Assembly: GCA_028691845.1 (NCBI GenBank)
Contig: JAQUYL010000007.1
Span: 62,001-126,000 of the forward strand
Reading direction: 5' to 3'
Length of the DNA stretch: 64,000 nucleotides
DNA from: Opitutaceae bacterium
GTDB taxonomy: Bacteria; Verrucomicrobiota; Verrucomicrobiia; Opitutales; Opitutaceae
Under the pieces are notes generated by a model that was not told the origin of the DNA, did not search any database, and saw nothing but the letters and a program-made list of their open reading frames with translations. Each line of letters opens with the position of its first letter. The stretch's first letter is position 1. Position numbers and translations under genes: made by a program. Of the stretch, positions 18,505-28,285 are shown in pieces.

Positions 18505-21500
18505 ATGAGAGGAAAAACCTCGTCCCGGGTCTCCTCCGAATCGGGTCGATTGCCGGAAGAAACCCGTTCGTCGGATGAGCCGCGGTTCATCGGAAGAGCG
18601 GTCCCGGCATTTCATGCCAGCACTCGGCCGGCTGGCAAAGCGCCAAGGCGCGGCCACGACTGGCGGCTGGCCTCCCTTTCTGTCATTGCCGGCCTGACGC
18701 TGGCCGGCTCGCCCTTGTCCGCGATGCCGAATGGACAGTTGCTGGTCACGGCATATTCCGCCCGTAAGTTCGATTCCACTGCCATGGCCTGGTGTGCCGT
18801 CCAAGCGCTGGATGGCACCATGTATTTCGGAACCAATTCGGTCGTCGAGTTCGACGGCGCGCATTGGAAACCGCACGCCGTCGGCAATGCCTGCCTTGTG
18901 CGTGCCCTGGCCATTGGCCCGCAGGGACGTCTCTGGGTCGGCGCTCACAACGAGCTGGGCTACTTCGAGCGTGGATCCGATGGCTTGGGGAAATTCATTT
19001 CCCTCCTTCAGGAAATACCCCCGGCCTGCCGCCTGTTCAAGGGCGTCTGGCAGGTGTTTCCCCAGGAGGAGGGGGCCGTGTTTATCGCGCAGCAACACGT
19101 TTTGCGCTGGGACGGCCGCCGTTTTGAAGGATGGAAGCTCGCAACCGAGCAACGCCTGTCTGGCAGCGAAGTGGACGGGGCCATTTTCATCCATCATGGT
19201 CCGGATGGTTTGTATGAGCTGAGGTCTGGAGGTCCCGAGCTGCTGATCCCTGCCTCACTGCTGGGTGAGAGCAGCGTGCTCTGGCTGGAACGCAATGGGA
19301 ACGGGTTCCTGCTCGGAACAGCCGACGGGTTCTTCCACTTCCAGGAAGGGCGCCTCATCCCTTTTGCCTCCGGGCTGTCGCATTATCTGCAAAAAAACAT
19401 CCTAACCGCCGTCAGGCGCCTGCCCGACGGCAATCTCGCCATCGGCACCTTGTATGGCGGACTGACGCTGGCCAGTCCGAACGGCGAGATTCTCCGGCAA
19501 TTCACGGCCGAGGATGGCCTGCCGTGCCGGACGATATTTTCGCTGTTCGTCGATCGGGCGGGTGACCTATGGATTACAAGCAGCACCCATCTGGCGCGCC
19601 TTCCGCTTCGGGGAACCGGCCAATGGTACGATCGCAGGAATGGACTGGCGGGCCAGGATAGCATTGCCATGGCTCCATGGGGTGAAGGCGTCGCTGTAGC
19701 CACCGACGACGGCCTGTTCCTCCAGCCGGCCGCCGATTCCCCGGGCAAGCCGTCCTTTGTTGCCGAAACGTTGATGCGCGCACGCTACTGGGCGCTGCAA
19801 TCAACTTCCTTTGGCCTGCTTGCCGGGAAAATGGGCGGATTAGATCTTCTGCGCAGGCAGCAGCCTTCCTCAGTTTGCACCACAATCTCCAAGGATGTAT
19901 TCAGCATCTCCCCATCCCTCGCGGATTCAAATCTGTACTATCTGGGCACATCAAGCGATCTGCTTGCCATGCACCGGGAGGATTCCGGTGCCTTCTCCTT
20001 CACCAAAGTGGCCAACTTCCCGGACACTGTCACCTCGGCCGCCGAGGCACAGGACGGTTCACTGTGGGTGGGCACGTTTGCCTCCGGAGCATTCATAGTG
20101 CAAGGCCCTCTGGCCAGGCTGGACTCGCCCGCCCCCGTCACCGCGGTGTCGGGGCTGCCCGCGTGGCCGGGCACGACTGAAATCCGCCGTGTCGGGGAGC
20201 AGTTGGTCGTACTCACGCAGCAGGGCGGGTTCATCGCCGCGGCAGATGGTCTGAGCGCGCAGCCCCTGCCTCAGCTTGCCGGCCTGAAGCACTCGGCCGT
20301 GTCCAATCACTGCTCCGACGGCAGCGTCTGGCTCTCCGTCAGCCGGACTCGCCTTGGCCGCGAGACTCCTCCCTTCTGCGTACGCCTCTCCCCGCACGCG
20401 AACCACCGGGTTGGGGTCGAACAATTCGAAATTGAGGGACTGAACCGCCTTGGCAATGTGCGCTCCCTCCTGTTCATGGAAAACCAACCGGCGGCACTTT
20501 GGATTGGCGGCAGCGAAGGATTGCTCAAAGTCGATCCAGCCCGGCTGACCCAGGCCACCGTGCCTGATCGTCCGCTGCTCGCCTCCGTGCGGGCCCGCCG
20601 CGAGGACGGAACCGTGCTGCCCTTCGCCGCCGTCGTTCCGTTTGCGGCCAACCGTTTGACCTTCGTCTTTTCCTCGACGGAATACCCGCGCGCGGAAACA
20701 CTGCATTTTGAGACCCGCATGCTTGGCCTCGACTGCGGCTGGACCCCGATTTCGCCCTGTGCCACGCCCTGCAACTATCCGCGCCTCAGGGAAGGCGACT
20801 ACTGCTTCCAGGTTCGCACCGTGTCCCCGGCAGGCCTTTGCAGTGAGCCGGCGGAGTGGCGCTTTACCGTGCTACCACCGTGGCACCGCACGCTGCCAGC
20901 CTATGCCGGCTATGCATTCCTGACAGGACTTCTGCTATTTGGAGGCGTACGCTTCCGTCTGCGCTCGATCCAGCACCGCAATCGCGAACTCGAGCAACTC
21001 GTCGGGGCGCGCACCGCTGAACTCGTGCAGGCCAACGCCGCCAAGACCCAGTTCGTCGCACGTCTCAACCACGATATCCGCAACCCCATCAATGGCATAC
21101 TCGGCCTCTCCTTGGCCCTGGCCGACACGCCCCTCACGCTCCGGCAGCGCAAACTCACCGCCTCGCTCCAGCAATGCGCCCGTTATCTCGCCTCACTGGT
21201 GGAGGAGGTGCTCGATTTCGCACAGCTCGAATCCTCCACGGGCACCCCGCCCAGGGCCGAGCCGTTCGATTTAATCGGAACGCTCACTGCAGCGCACGCC
21301 ACCGCGCAGGCCCAAGCTAACGAATTCGGCTGCCGCGTCGCGCTCCGTCTTGATCGCAAACTCCCCGTCCGCGTGGTCGGCGACGCAGTACGGTTGCAGC
21401 GTATCGTTGCCAATTTTCTCAGCAATGCCGTGAAGTTCGGTGGGGGACAGATGATCGAACTCTCGGCCCGTGTTCAATGCCGCGACCACCAGCATGTCAT

Positions 21501-22584
21501 GGTCAGCGTGTCAGTCCGCGATTTTGGACCAGGCATCGGAGACAAGGAGCAGGCGCAGCTGTTCACCCAATTTTTTCGCGGCCGCCATGCCAAGGAACAG
21601 AACATCATGGGCTCGGGTCTCGGCCTCGCCGTGTGCCGCCTTCTGGCCGAAAGCATGAGCGGATCGGTCGGCGTCGAGAGCGCCTTGGGCCGCGGCTCGC
21701 TTTTTCAGGTCACCCTGCCTTTGGCGCTCGCTCAGTCTCCTGCCTCCGTGCCTTCGATGCCTCCGCCGAAGCCAGTTCGCGTCCTTCTCGTCGAGGACGA
21801 GGAATACAACGCGGTTGCCACCACGGCCATACTGCGTCGCCTGGGGTATACGGTCACCCACGCCCGCGATGGCCACGAAGCGCTCGCCCTTCTGCGAACG
21901 CACCGGTTCGACGTCGCGTTCATCGACTGGGATCTGCCCCTCCTCAATGGCGGCGAGATCGCCCGCCGGTTCCGCCAGCAGGAACCCGCCAGCAGGCATA
22001 CCCTGCTGATTGCCACCACCGCCTATGCGACCGAGGAGCAACGGCGGGACTGCTTCATCGCCGGCATGGATGGATTCGTCGCCAAACCGCTGACGCCCGA
22101 ACGCATTGTCGCGGCCATGCGCGAAGACTATGGCGCGATGCGGTCCGCCCCCTCCATTCATGTCGTCGCGCCCGTCGCGGCCTCCGCACCCGCATCTGCC
22201 GGCGCGCCTGATGAACTTGATTTCACAATGCTGAATCTGGTGACAGGCAGCAGTCCGGCTGAGCTGGCGCGCCGAGTGCGTGAATTCCTAGGCACCTGCG
22301 AATCTGACCTGGGAGATCTGCGGCAGGCCGTCGACACCGATGATTGCTCCGCCGTCCGCTTGGTGGCTCATCGCCTTTTGAACCAGACCCAGTTCGTCCG
22401 CGCGACCCAAGTTTCGGCCAAGCTCATCGCCCTGCAGGAGGCCGCCCGGGCCGGGGAAACCCACGCACTCAAGAAACTGTTCGTCGCAACCAGCGTGGAG
22501 TTCCGCCGTCTCAGCAATAGACTTTCTGCTGCCCCCTTTTTGCCGGAACCTGAAGCAACCCCGACTCGAGAGCAAAATGGATGA
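18505..22584 (+). CDS. Hybrid sensor histidine kinase: propeller, Y_Y_Y, HisKA, HATPase, REC, Hpt
   Basis: A 1359-residue membrane sensor. After a long N-terminal lead and a signal-like segment (LASLSVIAGLTLAGSPLSA, about 52-70), the periplasmic part is a two-component-regulator propeller (to about 690) and a Y_Y_Y domain. One TM helix follows (about 800-820), then HisKA with phospho-acceptor H856 in the unusual box NHDIRNPIN, and HATPase with N box NFLSNAVKFG and G boxes DFGPGIG and GSGLGLAV. Next come a REC domain with D1141 (IDWDLPLLNG) and a C-terminal Hpt with H1289 (AHRLLNQ). There is no DNA-binding domain, so the phosphate must pass to a separate regulator, most likely the adjacent LuxR-type protein. 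Homologues often sense polysaccharide-derived ligands; here that is inference. Confidence 0.92.
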   Translation: MRGKTSSRVSSESGRLPEETRSSDEPRFIGRAVPAFHASTRPAGKAPRRGHDWRLASLSVIAGLTLAGSPLSAMPNGQLLVTAYSARKFDSTAMAWCAVQALDGTMYFGTNSVVEFDGAHWKPHAVGNACLVRALAIGPQGRLWVGAHNELGYFERGSDGLGKFISLLQEIPPACRLFKGVWQVFPQEEGAVFIAQQHVLRWDGRRFEGWKLATEQRLSGSEVDGAIFIHHGPDGLYELRSGGPELLIPASLLGESSVLWLERNGNGFLLGTADGFFHFQEGRLIPFASGLSHYLQKNILTAVRRLPDGNLAIGTLYGGLTLASPNGEILRQFTAEDGLPCRTIFSLFVDRAGDLWITSSTHLARLPLRGTGQWYDRRNGLAGQDSIAMAPWGEGVAVATDDGLFLQPAADSPGKPSFVAETLMRARYWALQSTSFGLLAGKMGGLDLLRRQQPSSVCTTISKDVFSISPSLADSNLYYLGTSSDLLAMHREDSGAFSFTKVANFPDTVTSAAEAQDGSLWVGTFASGAFIVQGPLARLDSPAPVTAVSGLPAWPGTTEIRRVGEQLVVLTQQGGFIAAADGLSAQPLPQLAGLKHSAVSNHCSDGSVWLSVSRTRLGRETPPFCVRLSPHANHRVGVEQFEIEGLNRLGNVRSLLFMENQPAALWIGGSEGLLKVDPARLTQATVPDRPLLASVRARREDGTVLPFAAVVPFAANRLTFVFSSTEYPRAETLHFETRMLGLDCGWTPISPCATPCNYPRLREGDYCFQVRTVSPAGLCSEPAEWRFTVLPPWHRTLPAYAGYAFLTGLLLFGGVRFRLRSIQHRNRELEQLVGARTAELVQANAAKTQFVARLNHDIRNPINGILGLSLALADTPLTLRQRKLTASLQQCARYLASLVEEVLDFAQLESSTGTPPRAEPFDLIGTLTAAHATAQAQANEFGCRVALRLDRKLPVRVVGDAVRLQRIVANFLSNAVKFGGGQMIELSARVQCRDHQHVMVSVSVRDFGPGIGDKEQAQLFTQFFRGRHAKEQNIMGSGLGLAVCRLLAESMSGSVGVESALGRGSLFQVTLPLALAQSPASVPSMPPPKPVRVLLVEDEEYNAVATTAILRRLGYTVTHARDGHEALALLRTHRFDVAFIDWDLPLLNGGEIARRFRQQEPASRHTLLIATTAYATEEQRRDCFIAGMDGFVAKPLTPERIVAAMREDYGAMRSAPSIHVVAPVAASAPASAGAPDELDFTMLNLVTGSSPAELARRVREFLGTCESDLGDLRQAVDTDDCSAVRLVAHRLLNQTQFVRATQVSAKLIALQEAARAGETHALKKLFVATSVEFRRLSNRLSAAPFLPEPEATPTREQNG

Positions 22585-23173
22585 GCTTGGGCGTGCTGTG
22601 CAGATCCAGCTTGCGCATGATGTTGGAGCGGTGGGTCTCGATGGTCTTGGGCGTAAGCTGCATGCGCCTGCCGATCTCGGCATTGGTCAGCCCCTCCCCG
22701 ATCAAGGCAAGCATCTCGAATTCCCGATCCGTCAGCAGTTTCATAAACGCCAGCGGATCTGTCCGGCGATTCTCCTTGGCTTCCAGATAGGCGGCTGAAA
22801 AATAGGTCTGCCCGCGGCAAAGTGCCGCCAGAGCTTCGCGGAGGGAGGCAGCCGTTTGGGTGCTTTTGTCTACAAACCCCTGCACCTCCGATCGAGCCAC
22901 GCGGTACAGGGTATAATCATCGCAATGGGACGAAAGCACCAGAATCTTGGTTTTCGGAGATGCCCCCTTTATTCGTTCGATCACCCAGAAGCCATCGCCA
23001 TCGGGGAGGTTGAGGTCGAGCAGCACAACATCCGGGCGGGCATCGCCGATCAATTTAGCCGCTTCCTGCCCCGTCGTCGCCGATCCCACTACCGTCACGC
23101 CGCACTCTTGTTCACAGATTTTATGAATCGCCTCTCTAAACATGATATGATCTTCAACGATGACGACTCGCAT
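22511..23173 (-). CDS. LuxR/NarL-type response regulator
   Basis: A 220-residue two-domain regulator. The receiver domain begins MRVVIVEDH with acidic pocket E7/D8, phospho-acceptor D53 (VVLLDLNLPDGDG) and lysine in GFVDKSTQ. The LuxR helix-turn-helix (about 145-210) has LTDREFEMLALIGEGLTNAE followed by the recognition helix TIETHRSNIMRKL. It is convergent with the hybrid kinase, and the two coding regions overlap by 74 bp, so their expression is probably linked. It is the obvious receiver of the Hpt phosphate. Its promoter region carries TTCCCCTACA direct and inverted copies, candidates for autoregulation. Confidence 0.92.
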   Translation of the reverse strand: MRVVIVEDHIMFREAIHKICEQECGVTVVGSATTGQEAAKLIGDARPDVVLLDLNLPDGDGFWVIERIKGASPKTKILVLSSHCDDYTLYRVARSEVQGFVDKSTQTAASLREALAALCRGQTYFSAAYLEAKENRRTDPLAFMKLLTDREFEMLALIGEGLTNAEIGRRMQLTPKTIETHRSNIMRKLDLHSTPKLIHFALESGLLQVPAKRGQQKVYC

Positions 23174-23199
23174 GGCAGGGGGGCTATTCTCCCGGATTA

Positions 23200-23271
23200 T
23201 TCCCCTACAACAAGGGCAAATTACCCCCAGGCGGATGCCTTGTCTTCTCTTCCAGTGAATCTGTAGGGGAA
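23200..23271. promoter_or_regulatory. Inverted TTCCCCTACA pair upstream of response regulator
   Basis: TTCCCCTACA (23200-23209) and its exact reverse complement TGTAGGGGAA (23262-23271) are 52 bp apart in the gap between the regulator (start 23173) and pyrH (start 23400). Nine of the ten bases also occur before the kinase gene. This looks like an operator, perhaps for the regulator itself. Confidence 0.4.
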
Positions 23272-23399
23272 CCAGCGCTCCCCAAACCTAGAGCCGACTC
23301 GCCCCGGAAAGGGCGCCATACTGTGCTGTTCTGATCGCACCATTCCGACCGTCATCTCGGCATTGACGACCCTTCGGCCCTGCGGTTTTATATCCTTCC

Positions 23400-24140
23400 A
23401 TGTCCGACTCACCGGCTGCCCAGCCAAAACTCAAGTACAAACGCATCATCCTGAAACTCAGCGGAGAGGTGCTCCGCGGCACAAAGGGTTCTGAAGCCAT
23501 CGATCCCTCCATCCTCGAAAAGGTCTGCGCTCAAGTGAAAGAAATTCATGTCCTCGGGGTGCAAATCTGCCTGGTCATCGGCGGCGGCAACATTTTCCGC
23601 GGACTCGCAGGCTCAAAGCACGGCGTCGATCGCACGACTGGGGATTACATGGGCATGCTCGCAACTGTCATCAACGGCCTCGCCCTGATGGACTGCCTTG
23701 AAAACATGGGCGTCACCACGCGCGTACAAAGCGCAATCCCGATGAACCAGGTGGCGGAGCCCTTCATCCTCCGCCGCGCCATGCGCCACCTTGAGAAGAG
23801 TCGCGTCGTCATCTTTGTGGCCGGCACCGGCAACCCCTATTTCTCGACTGACACCACTGCCGCCCTCCGCGCCTCCGAGATGCAAGCCGACGTGATCATG
23901 AAGGCCACCAAGGTCGATGGCATTTATGACAAGGATCCCGCCAAGAACCCCGACGCGGTCAAATACGACGAGATCACCTTCATTGATGCCCTGCGCCAGC
24001 GCCTCAAGGTCATGGATTCCACGGCCTTCTCGCTTTGCCTTGATAACAACGTGCCGATTCTTGTCTTCAACCTGAAGGCGCCCCACGCCATCCGGCGTGC
24101 CGTCTTCGGCGAAAAAATTGGCACCCTCGTTCGCAGCTGA
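23400..24140 (+). CDS. pyrH: UMP kinase
   Basis: This hexameric bacterial UMP kinase (amino acid kinase fold) phosphorylates UMP to UDP in pyrimidine nucleotide synthesis. All family blocks are present in 246 residues: [13 protein letters not shown] at the ATP site, [10 protein letters not shown], the UMP-site region [37 protein letters not shown], and [12 protein letters not shown]. The short N-terminal lead ([11 protein letters not shown]) is common. The gene is followed 59 bp later by frr, the conserved pyrH-frr order found in most bacteria, and they are presumably cotranscribed. Confidence 0.97.
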   Translation: MSDSPAAQPKLKYKRIILKLSGEVLRGTKGSEAIDPSILEKVCAQVKEIHVLGVQICLVIGGGNIFRGLAGSKHGVDRTTGDYMGMLATVINGLALMDCLENMGVTTRVQSAIPMNQVAEPFILRRAMRHLEKSRVVIFVAGTGNPYFSTDTTAALRASEMQADVIMKATKVDGIYDKDPAKNPDAVKYDEITFIDALRQRLKVMDSTAFSLCLDNNVPILVFNLKAPHAIRRAVFGEKIGTLVRS

Positions 24141-24199
24141 AGTCTCCCTCCACCCTCCATTTTCAACCCCCGAACCCAACCTCCAACTCCCCCACCCTC

Positions 24200-24760
24200 A
24201 TGGCTCATCAACCCATCCTCAATGACATGCAGGCCCGCATGAAAAAGGCGCTCGACCACACGTTGCACGAATACGGCGCGATTCAAACCGGCAAAGCCTC
24301 GCCCACAATGGTCGAGGGGGTCATGGTCGAGGCCTACGGCAGTCATCTGCGCCTCAAGGAGTGCGCCGCGATCACCACCCCGGACGCCCGCCTCATCCAG
24401 ATCCAGCCTTGGGACAAATCGATCATTCGAAATGTCGAAAAAGCCCTCCAGACGGCCAATCTCGGCATCAACCCCATCGTCGACGGCTCACTCATTCGCA
24501 TGCCTTTGCCCGAGCTCAGCCGCGAACGCCGCCAGGAATTCGCCAAGGTGGCCCACAAGCTCGCCGAGGAAGGCCGGGTCACCGTCCGCCGCATCCGTCA
24601 CGACGCCATTGAAGCGCTCAAGAAACTTCAGAAGGACGGACGAATTTCCGAGGACGAGCTCAAGCGCTACGAGAAGGAAGTTCAGGCCACCACGGACAAA
24701 TTCATCAAGGATATCGACACCCATCTCGCCCAGAAGGAACAGGAGCTGCTGAAGATCTAG
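24200..24760 (+). CDS. frr: Ribosome recycling factor
   Basis: A 186-residue two-domain RRF that, with EF-G, splits the post-termination ribosome. Domain I helices and the hinge are recognisable: RMKKALDHTLHEYGAIQTGKA at the N-terminus, the VEAYGSHLRLKECAAI segment leading into domain II, PWDKSIIRNVEKAL, and the C-terminal helix LPELSRERRQEFAKVAHKLAEEGRVTVRRIR. The length is typical. It lies directly after pyrH. Confidence 0.97.
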   Translation: MAHQPILNDMQARMKKALDHTLHEYGAIQTGKASPTMVEGVMVEAYGSHLRLKECAAITTPDARLIQIQPWDKSIIRNVEKALQTANLGINPIVDGSLIRMPLPELSRERRQEFAKVAHKLAEEGRVTVRRIRHDAIEALKKLQKDGRISEDELKRYEKEVQATTDKFIKDIDTHLAQKEQELLKI

Positions 24761-24782
24761 TCCCCGCCCTTCTCCTCGCGGT

Positions 24783-24866
24783 CCGGCCGGCTGGCTACGC
24801 CGATCCCGGCATGGGAGGCGAGCGAGCCGGGGTGAGACTCCCCCGGAGCAGGCCGGCATTTTTGTC
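24783..24866 (+). terminator. Possible terminator after frr
   Basis: CCGGCC (24783-24788) can pair with GGCCGG (24852-24857), with nested GC-rich pairings between, followed by CATTTTTG. It is a long, imperfect structure, so this is a tentative call. Confidence 0.3.
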
Positions 24867-24911
24867 GCCGCCCCGGCCCTGAATCGGGGATTAAATTCAT
24901 TTCCAATCGTC

Positions 24912-26057
24912 ATGCCCGCCTCCGAAGCCTCCCGCCTCCATTCCCGTGCCTCCCGGCTCGCGACCACGCGTCCCCGACTCGTCGTGGTCAAACTGGGCAC
25001 CGGCGTCCTCACTTCCGGCGTCGGCCAGCTCGACAAACCACGCATCACCGCCATCTGTGGCCAGATCGCCGCCATGCGCGCCCGCGGCACCAATGTCATC
25101 GTGGTCAGCTCCGGCGCCGTCGGCCTCGGCATGGGGCGCCTCGGACTGAAAAAGCGGCCTTCCAATGTAAGCCGGAAACAGGCATGTGCCGCCATCGGCC
25201 AGAGCCTGCTCATGCAGACCTGGCAGCGCGGTTTCGACGCCCACCAGATCACCGTGGCGCAGGTGCTCCTCACCCATGACGACCTCCGCCTGCGGAACCG
25301 CTACCTCGCGGTAAAGGAAACCCTCGCGCAGCTGCTCGACTACGGCACGGTGCCGATCATCAACGAGAACGACACCGTAAGCGCGGCTGAAATCAAATTC
25401 GGCGACAACGACACCCTCTCGGCCATGGTCGCCAGCGCCGTTCAGGCCGAGCACCTAGTCATCCTCTCGACCGCTCCCGGACTCATTGACATGAAGGGCA
25501 CGGGCAAGGTCATTCCGGTGATCGAAAAGATCACCCCCGACATTGAGCGCCTCGCCGGCGGCACCACCAGCGAGACCGCCGTCGGCGGCATGGTCAGCAA
25601 AATCTCCGCCGCCCGTCTCGCCACCAAGGCCGGCTGCGGCGTGTTCATTGCCTCAGGGGCCCTACCCGACGCGCTTCCTCGCCTGCTCGCCGGCGATTCA
25701 GTGGGCACCTTTTTCGTGCCAAGCGGCCTGCCGCTCGCCGCCCGCAAGCGCTGGCTGGCCTATTTCCAGCGGCCCTCCGGCACCATCCACGTCAATGCCT
25801 GTGCCGTGCCGGTGCTGCACGGGCAGGGCCGCAGTCTGCTCGCCGTCGGCGTCACCAGGGCATCCGGGAGCTTTGCGGCAGACGAGGTCGTCAACATTGC
25901 CGGGCCGGATGGCGCCGTGTTCGCCCGCGGCCAGACGACGTTCGGATCCGACGAGGTTCCTGTCATCGCCGGCAAGACCACCGACGAACTGCGCCGGCTC
26001 CACCCCCATCGCAAGCGCCTCGAAGTCGTTCACCGCGACAACCTAGTGCTGCTGTAG
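24912..26057 (+). CDS. proB: Glutamate 5-kinase with PUA domain
   Basis: Catalyses the first step of proline synthesis, ATP-dependent phosphorylation of glutamate. The 381-residue protein has the amino-acid-kinase domain (VVKLGTGVLTSG near residue 25, VVSSGAVGLGMGRLG, INENDTVS, FGDNDTLSAMVA, GGMVSKISAA) and a C-terminal PUA domain (about 285-370, including RRLHPHRKRLEVVHRDNLVLL). The PUA-containing form is usually feedback-inhibited by proline. proA is not in the window. A hairpin with a T run follows the stop. Confidence 0.96.
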   Translation: MPASEASRLHSRASRLATTRPRLVVVKLGTGVLTSGVGQLDKPRITAICGQIAAMRARGTNVIVVSSGAVGLGMGRLGLKKRPSNVSRKQACAAIGQSLLMQTWQRGFDAHQITVAQVLLTHDDLRLRNRYLAVKETLAQLLDYGTVPIINENDTVSAAEIKFGDNDTLSAMVASAVQAEHLVILSTAPGLIDMKGTGKVIPVIEKITPDIERLAGGTTSETAVGGMVSKISAARLATKAGCGVFIASGALPDALPRLLAGDSVGTFFVPSGLPLAARKRWLAYFQRPSGTIHVNACAVPVLHGQGRSLLAVGVTRASGSFAADEVVNIAGPDGAVFARGQTTFGSDEVPVIAGKTTDELRRLHPHRKRLEVVHRDNLVLL

Positions 26058-26090
26058 ATCCCGGAACACCCCTGGCTTTCGCCTCCTGCC

Positions 26091-26127
26091 GGCCCGCAGT
26101 TTCCTCCGGCCTGGGCGGGCCGTTTTG
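26091..26127 (+). terminator. Rho-independent terminator after proB
   Basis: CGGCCCGC (26091-26098) pairs with GCGGGCCG (26116-26123) and is followed directly by TTTT. It lies 34 bp after the proB stop. Confidence 0.55.
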
Positions 26128-26275
26128 CCTGACTGTGGGGGCGAGAGGACCCGCGGCGGATTGCAGAACGGAATCGCCGCTCTCGTCCCCGGCACCCACA
26201 GTCTACCGGCCACTCCGTTCGTCTTTTTCCTTCCCTCATCCGGCTCCTCCCTCCTGACTCCTGCTCTTCCTCTCG

Positions 26276-28285
26276 ATGGACCTCACCCTTCAGCACCACG
26301 ACTCTGTGCCGCTCGACGTGCCGCCCATCGATTTTCGCTCCGAGCTTAACGACGAACAGCACGCCGCCGTCACCGCCGCGCCCGGGCCGCTGCTCGTGCT
26401 CGCCGGCGCCGGCTCGGGCAAGACGCGCACCCTGACTTATCGCGTCGCCTGGCTGCTGTCTCAGGGGGTGCGGCCGCACGAAATCCTGCTGCTCACCTTC
26501 ACCAACAAGGCAGCGAAGGAGATGCTCCACCGGGTCGAGGATCTCACCGGCGTCGCCGCGCACCGCTTCTGGGGCGGCACGTTCCATCACATCGGCCACA
26601 AGGTGCTGCGCATCTACGGGGAGACCATCGGCCTGCCGCGCAGCTTCACCATCCTCGATGCCGACGAAGCCGAGGGTTTTCTCCGCGACACCGTGGAGGT
26701 GGCCGACAAGGTTTTCTTCAAGGACAAGACGCACCCGCGGCCCGGGCCGCTGAGCGAGATCATCAGCTTCTCCCGCAACACCCAGTTCCAGCTCGGCGAG
26801 GTTGTCACCCGGTTTTATCCGCAGCACGCCGAGCTCGTGGAGCGCATCGCCGCCTTCGCAAGGAGCTACCGCGAGCGCAAGCGCAAGCAGAACGTCGTCG
26901 ATTACGACGACTTGCTCGAATACTGGCTCGAACTCCTCAAGGCCGCGCCCGACGTGCTCGCGTACTTGCAGCACCGTTTCCGCCACACGCTCGTCGACGA
27001 GTACCAGGACACCAACACATTGCAGGCGCAGATCGTCGATCTCATGGGGGGCAACCACCACGTCATGGCGGTCGGCGACGACGCGCAGTGCATCTATTCG
27101 TGGCGCGGCGCGAATTTCGAAAACATCATCACCTTTCCCGACCGCCATCCCGGCACGCAAATCCATCGCATCGAGACCAACTACCGCTCCACGCCGCAGA
27201 TTTTGAATTTCGCCAACGGCGTGCTCGCCGCCCAGCCCAAGGGCCGCCACTTTGACAAGGAGTTGCGCGCGTCCCGCCCCAATCACGAAAAGCCGTTCGT
27301 GGTGCAGACAATGGACGCCCGTGAACAGGCGCTTTTCATCGTCCAGCGCCTCAAGGGTCTGGCCGACGAGGGCCGACCGCTTTCCGACGTCGCCGTACTC
27401 TATCGGGCGCACTACCACGCGCTTGATCTGCAGCTCGAACTCTCGCGGCTCAGCATTCCCTACGTCATCACCAGCGGCGTCCGGTTCTTCGAGCAGGCGC
27501 ACATACGGGATCTCGTGGCGCTGCTGCGCTTCGTCTACAATCCGGCGGATACCATGGCGTGGCAGCGCATCGCCGTGCTCCTCCCGAAGATCGGCGACAA
27601 AGGCGCCCAGAAGCTCCACGCCGCCGCGCTTGCCCTCGCCCGCGAGAAGCAAAAGGGCCTTCTCGACGCCCTCGCCACGCTCGAAGTCGCGGCCAAGGTG
27701 CCCGCTGGCGCCAGGGACGAATGGCCGCGTCTCATCGTCTCTCTCCAGCAGGTCGCCGAGACGATGCGCACCATGAAGCCCCCGCACGCCGTCGAAACCG
27801 CGATCGACGGCTGGTATGGCGACTACCTCAAGGGCGCCTACGCCAACTACATCTCGCGACTCGACGATCTTAAATCGCTGGTCGGTTTCGCCGGCCGCTT
27901 CGAGGAGATGCAGGATCTGCTCGCGCAGATCGTGCTGCTCAACTCGGAGACGAGCGACCGGCAAGTCGATCCTGCCGCCGACGCGCTCAAGCTCACCACA
28001 GTACACCAGGCCAAGGGGCTGGAATACGGCGTTGTGTTCGTCATCGGCCTTGGCGAGGGGATGTTCCCGCTGCGCCGCGCCATCGAGAGCGGCGACATCG
28101 AGGAGGAGCGCCGGTTGTTCTACGTCGCCGTCACCCGCGCCAAGGACGAACTGTATCTGTGCTACCCGCGCGTCAGCACCAAGGGCGGCGCCGGCGGCAT
28201 GATGATTTCGCCCAGCCGCTTTCTGCAGGAAGTCCCCGAGAATCTCTATCAGCCGCTCCGCCTCAAGCGGGCCTGGGATTGGTAA
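26276..28285 (+). CDS. UvrD/Rep/PcrA superfamily DNA helicase
   Basis: This 669-residue SF1A 3'-to-5' helicase has motifs in order: Q motif (LNDEQHAAV), Walker A AGAGSGKT (K49), motif Ia LTFTNKAAKEM, Walker B VDEYQDTN, motif III GDDAQCIYSWRGA, motif IV ETNYRSTPQIL, motif V TVHQAKGLEYGVVFVIGL, and motif VI EERRLFYVAVTRAKDELYLCY. The length is closest to Rep (about 670) and shorter than typical PcrA/UvrD with their long C-terminal tails. The role in repair or replication restart is inferred from the family. Confidence 0.95.
   Translation: MDLTLQHHDSVPLDVPPIDFRSELNDEQHAAVTAAPGPLLVLAGAGSGKTRTLTYRVAWLLSQGVRPHEILLLTFTNKAAKEMLHRVEDLTGVAAHRFWGGTFHHIGHKVLRIYGETIGLPRSFTILDADEAEGFLRDTVEVADKVFFKDKTHPRPGPLSEIISFSRNTQFQLGEVVTRFYPQHAELVERIAAFARSYRERKRKQNVVDYDDLLEYWLELLKAAPDVLAYLQHRFRHTLVDEYQDTNTLQAQIVDLMGGNHHVMAVGDDAQCIYSWRGANFENIITFPDRHPGTQIHRIETNYRSTPQILNFANGVLAAQPKGRHFDKELRASRPNHEKPFVVQTMDAREQALFIVQRLKGLADEGRPLSDVAVLYRAHYHALDLQLELSRLSIPYVITSGVRFFEQAHIRDLVALLRFVYNPADTMAWQRIAVLLPKIGDKGAQKLHAAALALAREKQKGLLDALATLEVAAKVPAGARDEWPRLIVSLQQVAETMRTMKPPHAVETAIDGWYGDYLKGAYANYISRLDDLKSLVGFAGRFEEMQDLLAQIVLLNSETSDRQVDPAADALKLTTVHQAKGLEYGVVFVIGLGEGMFPLRRAIESGDIEEERRLFYVAVTRAKDELYLCYPRVSTKGGAGGMMISPSRFLQEVPENLYQPLRLKRAWDW

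Noticed and set aside
26030-28006. Long minus-strand ORF of about 658 codons under the helicase gene
   Set aside because: It is the antisense shadow of a gene with all SF1 helicase motifs; its translation is low-complexity and matches no family.
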